The notes below the pieces were generated by a model, which had not been told where the DNA came from, made no database searches, and saw only the letters and a list, made by a program, of their open reading frames with translations. Shown piece by piece: positions 58,140-64,000 of a DNA stretch of 64,000 nt. Both the position numbers and the translations under genes were made by a program. The DNA is taken from positions 18,660,001 to 18,724,000 of the forward strand of contig CM049308.1 of NCBI GenBank assembly GCA_026874595.1. Reading direction: 5' to 3'. The DNA comes from Sipunculus nudus. Its lineage: Eukaryota; Annelida; Sipuncula; Golfingiida; Sipunculidae. Each line of letters starts with the position of its first letter. The first letter of the stretch is position 1.

Positions 58140-60540
58140 GTTTTGCAAATAGTTAACCTTCAACTTCCGCACATGTGCATATTGCCACAGAAGGTTTCAC
58201 GTTTTACCTGTTTGTCAACCTGAATACGGTCAACCTGGACGCCTGTTTACTTACAGCTTAATATAAAAACTGTTAATACATCCGTCAAAGAGGCGTTACA
58301 AGTGCTTTTCTTAACAAAAATTACCTACATTTCATTAAATATTGACGCATATTAATTCAGAAATCACATACATTCTGCAGAAGTGAATAGCTGCATGGCT
58401 ATAAAGGTGAAAGAGGAGGAGTTTATAGTCTGATATCACCGGCAATGTCAGTCTCATCCGACTCCACCTTCTCGTCTTTTGGGGCCTTTTAAATCTTGCA
58501 GCTTAACTCAACCCCTAGGGAATATACAACCCATGAAACCATAAGAGGTGCTACAGATTTTTCGTTCTATATTTCGTCCATTGCGCCACCATGCTTAGAA
58601 CAGATAACTTGCCGATCACAGCTATGATAGTGCTTGATACCAGCCTATTGACGATATCCACTCTCTATAAAGTCGAATATGATGGATGTTTGCCTCTCAG
58701 TTACTGGTTGATGTAAGTGAGATGGCTATATAATGGCTACTGCAAGCATTAATGGTTTTTTATAAGGGTAGGGACATAGCCATAAGGTAGCGCTGTCTGT
58801 ATGAATGATGATGAAGGGACACATATGATGAGAATATAAGTTGGACCTACTGGTTTTCAGGTTTTATGCAAGGGAGTGACAACATCCAGTCGAAGCCATA
58901 ACCAGTAGTTAAGAAATTACAGAAAAAATCTCGGAGGGTATATATATAGGTTTTACGATTTGATAGAAAAGTTTTCTGCTTATCTGAGATAATATTGGGC
59001 AAGGTGGCGATTGGTATTGCCCAGAGGCTTCAATAGAGAGAGAGGGGGGTATATTTACCCCCCCCCCCCCCTTATTCAGAGAAAATTTATATATTGCAAA
59101 TAAAATATAATAATAGAAAGATTTATAGACTTTGGTTCCATTTACGAATTAACTATGAAATATTTTATCTAAGCTTGGTTTGAATTAACGTATACTCCAA
59201 ACATAATACCTTATTTTCTAAAACCTTACACTTAATTGTAATATATTTGAAATATATATAATACTTATATTTATATATGTGTGTGTGTGTTTGCGAGACC
59301 CCCCCCCTCACACACACACACGCACACCATGGAAGATAAATTGACGCCACTGGTATTGCCGAGCAAATGAATGCAAGTAAGACCGAGCTGTGTGAATGCT
59401 ATTGTTTACCACATTTGCCATGTCTTTGAATCATCCGTGCACTGAATATTATGTCTGGGTTATAAATCAAATGTTCGCCAGGCTTTTCGCACTTCTCGTA
59501 AAACCTTCATGAATTACCACAGAGATATGACGCACTCTCGCCCACACAGTGAACTTAAGATTCCAAAACAACTCAGATAAAAGTCACCATCAATATTTTG
59601 CATTTCTAGAAGCACTGAAGAAAATATCTTTATTCAGACAAGAACCAGGTAAAGGTCGGCATGTAAAATATACGCAATGCAGTACAATTAAGAAGAAATG
59701 GGATATGATTATTTGGGACGATATTTCGTGTTCCCTCTTACGTAATTTTATGCAAATTTTCCTTAATAAAAAATACAGAAAGTTGGTTCTTTTTTTATAA
59801 ACATGTAATATATTTTATCTATCATACTCTATTTAACAAAATAACAGAAAACAAGACTAATCCGTATTTTTTTTTAATCAGATACTGTTACAAGCATATA
59901 CCTAAACTGTAGTCTTACATGAATTAAACAAATTGTGCCAGAGCTGTTCTCTGTTTTATCTCTGTTCTAGCGTTCACCTTTTTCAATACACGTCTACAGG
60001 AAAAATGTCATAGTTGTAAGCTGTAAATGAGTCTCCTCGATGTGACGGTGCAGCAATCAGAATTTACCTATTGCGAACAATTTCTAGTCGACGTAGAGAA
60101 TCATATACGGATCTATCAGTAATGATCCATGTCCGGATCGGCTGCGTGGTGATTCCAATGTTGGGTCATTGAGTAAATGAGTGGAACAAGTTGCCACTGA
60201 ATCAACCATACAGATATCTGAAAACATTTTAAATCTGCCTTTAGCGCAAAAAATTGGATTTGTTCATAAAGGATGAAAAAAATTCAGTCCTTTGCTGTTA
60301 ATCACAACTGGTAAAATAAGTTTTGATTTTAATTGTAAATCCATGGGCAGGGCTTAAAATACTCATAATTAGTACATACTTATCCATATGCATGACTGTC
60401 CTTCAGACAACACCAGCCAATCAAATACGAAACAACTATTTTTCTTCAAACTTTATATATGTCTATGTTGGATCCTGTCCCTGGAAATTCCATAAAGGTT
60501 AGTAAAATATCAGCTCAGGGACTTTCATGGTATGTACCTG
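58140..60540. other. Intergenic; poly(C) 59058-59071, TG tract near 59276
   Basis: AT-rich. The 83-codon plus frame at 59549-59800 has no supporting signal. Confidence 0.35.
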
Positions 60541-60544
60541 TTGC

Positions 60545-60573
60545 TTTCGACCATATCAGACGGTCTTCATCAG
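60545..60573 (-). ncRNA. Hammerhead-like core (CTGATGA ... GAAA), incomplete
   Basis: The minus strand reads CTGATGA, then 18 bases that can pair GACC with GGTC, then GAAA. This is the conserved core of hammerhead ribozymes with a plausible stem II. I could not find a pairing stem I or III with a UH cleavage site, so catalysis is not supported. Penelope-like elements are known to carry such motifs. Confidence 0.3.
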
Positions 60574-60579
60574 CGGACT

Positions 60580-61020
60580 GGCGTATTTCATGAGTCAGGT
60601 GTTGTCACATTACTATTATTTTCCAATTTTTAAAACTCTTCTCCCATACGTTTAGATATATCTAAATATATGCAAATATTGTAAACGTCATATTGATAAC
60701 TGAAGTCAATTAAATTTCATTCCACCTATGCGTCATCTGTGATGTATAGTTTGTCTTGTTTATAGTGCATGTTTCCTCCCGCATCTACGCTTGAGATATA
60801 TATTGCTTGTAAACAACCCATTTGAAATAAATATTATTCAATGTTTACGCATAGGCGCGCACTAGCTCGCATTTGGGCAAACAAGAGTGTTGTTCTAAAT
60901 AGGCTTAATTCTTTTTCACCTAACTAGCGGCCACCTATCGAGGATGCCTGGCACGGAGTGTTAGGGTCAGGTTCATTGACAAAATATATTATATTTATAT
61001 ATCTAATTACTAATTAAATA
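60580..61020. other. Intergenic, nothing recognised
   Basis: A GC-richer patch with ATAGGCGCGCACTAGC at about 60852. Confidence 0.3.
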
Positions 61021-61026
61021 AACTAC

Positions 61027-61113
61027 CTTGTCTTTCAGCGAGAGATTTTTGATGGAGTGGGTCCCTGGTTTGTGTCTGACAACACTAGACAAAGAGTCGC
61101 GATACTGGTCCAT
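61027..61113 (-). CDS. Candidate first coding exon (29 codons), gene unknown
   Basis: From the ATG at 61113 the frame reads MDQYRDSLSSVVRHKPGTHS and then IKNLSLKDK, ending AAG before GTAGTT, a usable donor. A GCGCATGCGC palindrome (61155-61164) lies 42 bases upstream. The look of the peptide and the promoter-like site are the only support. The plus strand is also open here, led by a TTTCAG acceptor, and no downstream exon was found, so the strand is not settled. Confidence 0.28.
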
Positions 61114-61154
61114 GTCACCATAACACAGCCGACCATCATGCTATGGCGCCTAGT

Positions 61155-61164
61155 GCGCATGCGC
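61155..61164. promoter_or_regulatory. NRF1-like palindrome GCGCATGCGC
   Basis: Perfect match to the animal NRF1 consensus core, embedded in TGCGCATGCGCC. A second lies at 61636-61645. Two such CpG-rich palindromes in 500 bp of AT-rich DNA suggest a promoter, not proof of one. Confidence 0.4.
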
Positions 61165-61169
61165 CTGGA

Positions 61170-62230
61170 AACATGGATCGTGTTTTACATAAATATGTAA
61201 CATGAATATGCTTAGTAAAAGTACTAACAGTTATATATAAGTATAATATCGGAATTTGTATCAAAGGACTCTTAACACTCGTTGTTAAGGAGTTTGTTCT
61301 TTCATTGCGTGGGTTGATGCACATTCAAATAAAACTGATATAATTTATATGAATGTTTCTTTGCAAAAGTCTGGAAATTTTGTTTACTGCATCGGTCATA
61401 ACGGACCATATATTTACTGCGTCGTTATTTGCCTCCGCCGAGCGTAACTATTGCTTGGTTTGCGGGGACAGATTACACATGTATGATACAATTTATGGCG
61501 CCAAAAACAAAACATCTTTATATCCATTCTAACAATGCAGTTTCAGTCTTCTAGGCCGTACCGTTGGCCTCCGCTCTGTAAATCACAGTCAAGACGTGAA
61601 CACACACGTACTACCGTTAACGAATTCGCGGTACAGCGCATGCGCAGTCCCGCGTATTCATTCTTTAAGATGTTACAGTTCACAATAGACCCCCATGGAT
61701 TTTCCAGATGGACCGGCATTCCTAGGCCATTGTTCCCAACGGCTATATGTCATACTTCTGACCGAAAAAAAAACGTATAAAAAATCCCCATTCCCGAATA
61801 CCTCCACGACTGAACAATAGGTTACATTGTTAGACGTTTTGAGTTGAGATGATTAAGGCTTTGGCGACTCCCGTCTCAGCTGCAGTGACATAATCAACGT
61901 GCCATGAATGCGCAATACCCGCAACATTAAAGTGAACACTAAAAGGCATTTGATTTTTTGAAAAGTAGAAATGCAAGCGAAGCATGAAACGTGTGTGATT
62001 TGCGCAGCCGGTTGAAAGGACGCAGAGATCGTGAGTTTTACCAAGACCAAACCGCCGTTTTGCAATAGCACATATCGGTATACATGCTATATTAGCAGGG
62101 TGCCCTTTTTGAAAAAGAGGCTAACTATAATCTTTTATATGGCACTGAAAGCGACTAGACGATTTATCATATAAATGGACAAGATGAAATAACCTATATA
62201 ATATTAACAGCTGAAGGTAAATATTGAAGG
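61170..62230. other. Possible promoter region and intergenic DNA
   Basis: Apart from the palindrome above, nothing recognised. CpG content is somewhat higher than the window at large from about 61400 to 61660. Confidence 0.3.
61636..61645. promoter_or_regulatory. NRF1-like palindrome GCGCATGCGC, second copy
   Basis: Lies within ACAGCGCATGCGCAGTCC. An open plus frame (61535-61780) covers it without other support. Confidence 0.38.
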
Positions 62231-62231
62231 T

Positions 62232-63177
62232 ATATATATATATATATATTACTTTACATAAATCTTTATTCATGTTATACATTGTTGTTTTTGTATATTA
62301 AGTCATGTTTGACTATATATGTATGTACATAGATGTTTTTGCTTGTAATTATATACGCATGTAACTGTGTATTTGTGAAGGCTATAGTAATACCAAAGGT
62401 AAATGCATGTGGCGAGTGATGTTATTTTGTGAAGATGGATGTACAATCTTCTTTTTATGTGTACGGTAAACACATACACACCAATGAGAGCAAATATGTT
62501 TGAAAGCTTTGCGAACGCGCTCATACACGTTTAACTTCAAGTTCAAGTTTTTCAAATGTAAATGGGGTTGTTTGTGCCGTTCTAGGCTTTGTTTTGCAGC
62601 CTCGCTTTCGTATGCTTTACCAAGGTCACACCTGAGCGCCCACGCCGTATAATTACTGTCATCGCACCTTCCGTACTTCACTATTAGTCTGCTTTATATC
62701 AGTGCCCTAAAATAGGGTCCCTGTTATGACATCGCAATGCACCCGTCAGCTTACTTACAGGGGGAAAAAACATCACTGTATCTGTTATATACATGCAAAT
62801 GTCAAAGATCCCCCCAATCCTCCAAGCCTAATCTGGCCCCATGCGCGTATATATAATTAGCAGCACAAAAAAAGTATCCATGGCAACTAGAAAGGAAGTA
62901 CTAGGGACGGCCTGTAACTAGAGGCGGAAGATCACAGCCCTTTGATCACCCCTCCCCCCCCCCCCCCCGGAAACCACAGAGAGCGATTTGGCCGCGAGTT
63001 TGGGCTGGAGTATTTTATCCGTTTGAATAGGACTGGGCAATTTGTGTTGAAATACCGGCATTACGACACTCGTTGTGCTTAGTAAGGCTATACCCCCCGA
63101 CATCCATACGGTCTGTGTCAAACGACTGTCTACGTTCATTACTAGAGAGCGCCGGGGGTTTTTACTATACAAGGTAT

Positions 63178-63180
<3 letters not shown>
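62232..63180. other. Intergenic; (TA)n 62232-62249, poly(C) 62954-62968
   Basis: The 99-codon minus frame 62382-62681 shows no domain; a donor-like CAGGTGTGA lies in it. Not called. Confidence 0.35.

Positions 63181-63226
<46 letters not shown>
63181..63226. repeat. (CT)n microsatellite
   Basis: About 22 TC units with one break. Confidence 0.9.
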
Positions 63227-63231
<5 letters not shown>

Positions 63232-63450
63232 TGAACTTATTTGAGGGACTGGAGAAAACTATGGTCATTATCTTTCGTTTAATTTACCATGCAGGAATAA
63301 AAACTAAATTTACTGACAAAGGATAATAATAATACGATAATTATAATCATATATGTATATATAATTATATAATATATATAACTATATATAATATATATTT
63401 ATGTATATTTGTCGCTTCGCTGGTTCATAATACACGGAAGGGTTAGGGAT

Positions 63451-63567
63451 CTCTGATAGCTCAGTGGTAGAGCAGACGATGGGCAATCGGAATTAATCAA
63501 GGTGATGGGTGAGTGAACTGAATTTTCTGTGTGTTCTTGTTACATCTCTCTATATACAATGAAAAGG

Positions 63568-63607
<40 letters not shown>
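63451..63607 (+). mobile_element. SINE-B copy 2 ending in (CT)n
   Basis: GATAGCTCAGTGGTAGAGCA then GACGAT and, after a B-box-region change, GTGAACTGAATTTTCTGTGT, TCTCTCTATATACAATGAA and (CT)n 63570-63607. Same order as 48157-48319. The B box is lost. Confidence 0.65.
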
Positions 63608-63609
<2 letters not shown>

Positions 63610-64000
63610 GGACCCTCTGTTTTAAGGACTGACAAGCAGATAGGTCTCACAAGTAATGTGCATGTATATATCCGCATTTATGTCAGTGCATTGAATTATA
63701 TACCATTTATTCTTTGAAGCCCTATATGTATACGGTCCAGGGTATTGCGTCGGTACTACTTAGTTATGTGACCGTTATAATTTGCAATACCACATAGATA
63801 TCATGGTGTGGTTAAGAGGAAAAACAACTGATATACCAACATAAGCTTATTTTCCGAGATATTATAAGAATATTTTTATATACATAAATTAAGTATTACT
63901 TAATATAATAAAAGAATAAGTTTTATAAGAATAGGCATTGCTTTAATAAGGATACGCTTCTTAAATAGAATATGTTTCCAAATTTCATATATTTGTTACC
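63610..64000. other. Right edge, nothing recognised
   Basis: AT-rich, no coding signal. Confidence 0.35.

Overview
This window reads as non-coding-rich nuclear DNA of an animal. It is AT-rich, most ORFs are short and broken, the few convincing exons have GT-AG introns, and long (TA)n, (CT)n and (TG)n microsatellites, tRNA-derived SINEs, decayed LINEs and many short inverted-repeat elements fill the space. The repeat types (Tx1-like L1, a CR1/jockey-like LINE, tRNA SINEs that end in CT repeats, poly-G-bearing MITEs) suggest an invertebrate, perhaps a mollusc or other lophotrochozoan; that placement is inference. I saw no rRNA, CRISPR or bacterial-type operon.

The clearest genes form a minus-strand cluster between 1 and 17,837. 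Three paralogues share a 40-base first exon that encodes the hydrophobic core of a signal peptide (1374-1413, 6411-6450, 17798-17837), a phase-1 intron that begins GTGAGTGTC, and a second exon for a small secreted cysteine-rich peptide. Gene C (12730-17837) is intact at 89 aa with eight cysteines. Gene B (3720-6450) has a frameshift in exon 2. Gene A runs off the left edge. I do not recognise the peptide family.

The intron of gene C holds a striking chain of four TIR elements laid end to end (13511-17208), each with its own inner TIR but the same outer TATAGTCYGTTCCAC, meeting at TATA. Further copies lie at 48839-49326, probably 53729-54204, and inverted within 46241-46455. Left of gene C is a satellite-like array (10720-12450) of about 275 bp units that carry the GGCGCC palindrome twice per unit.

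From 19.7 to 24.4 kb lies a decayed L1/Tx1-type LINE with at least two later insertions, followed by a TA-flanked MITE (24449-24904). From 43.2 to 46.2 kb lies a decayed CR1/jockey-like LINE with a visible YADD. Other repeats include two SINE families, a MITE pair with near-perfect TIRs (8.3 and 38.7 kb), a family with CAGGGGCG ends and G-runs, a dispersed ACGACCACC repeat that sits beside TA microsatellites, and several tandem arrays. The right third (47-64 kb) has no firm gene. Two weak coding candidates on the minus strand (57890-58134; 61027-61113, near two NRF1-like palindromes) and a partial hammerhead-like core (60545-60573) are given as leads only.
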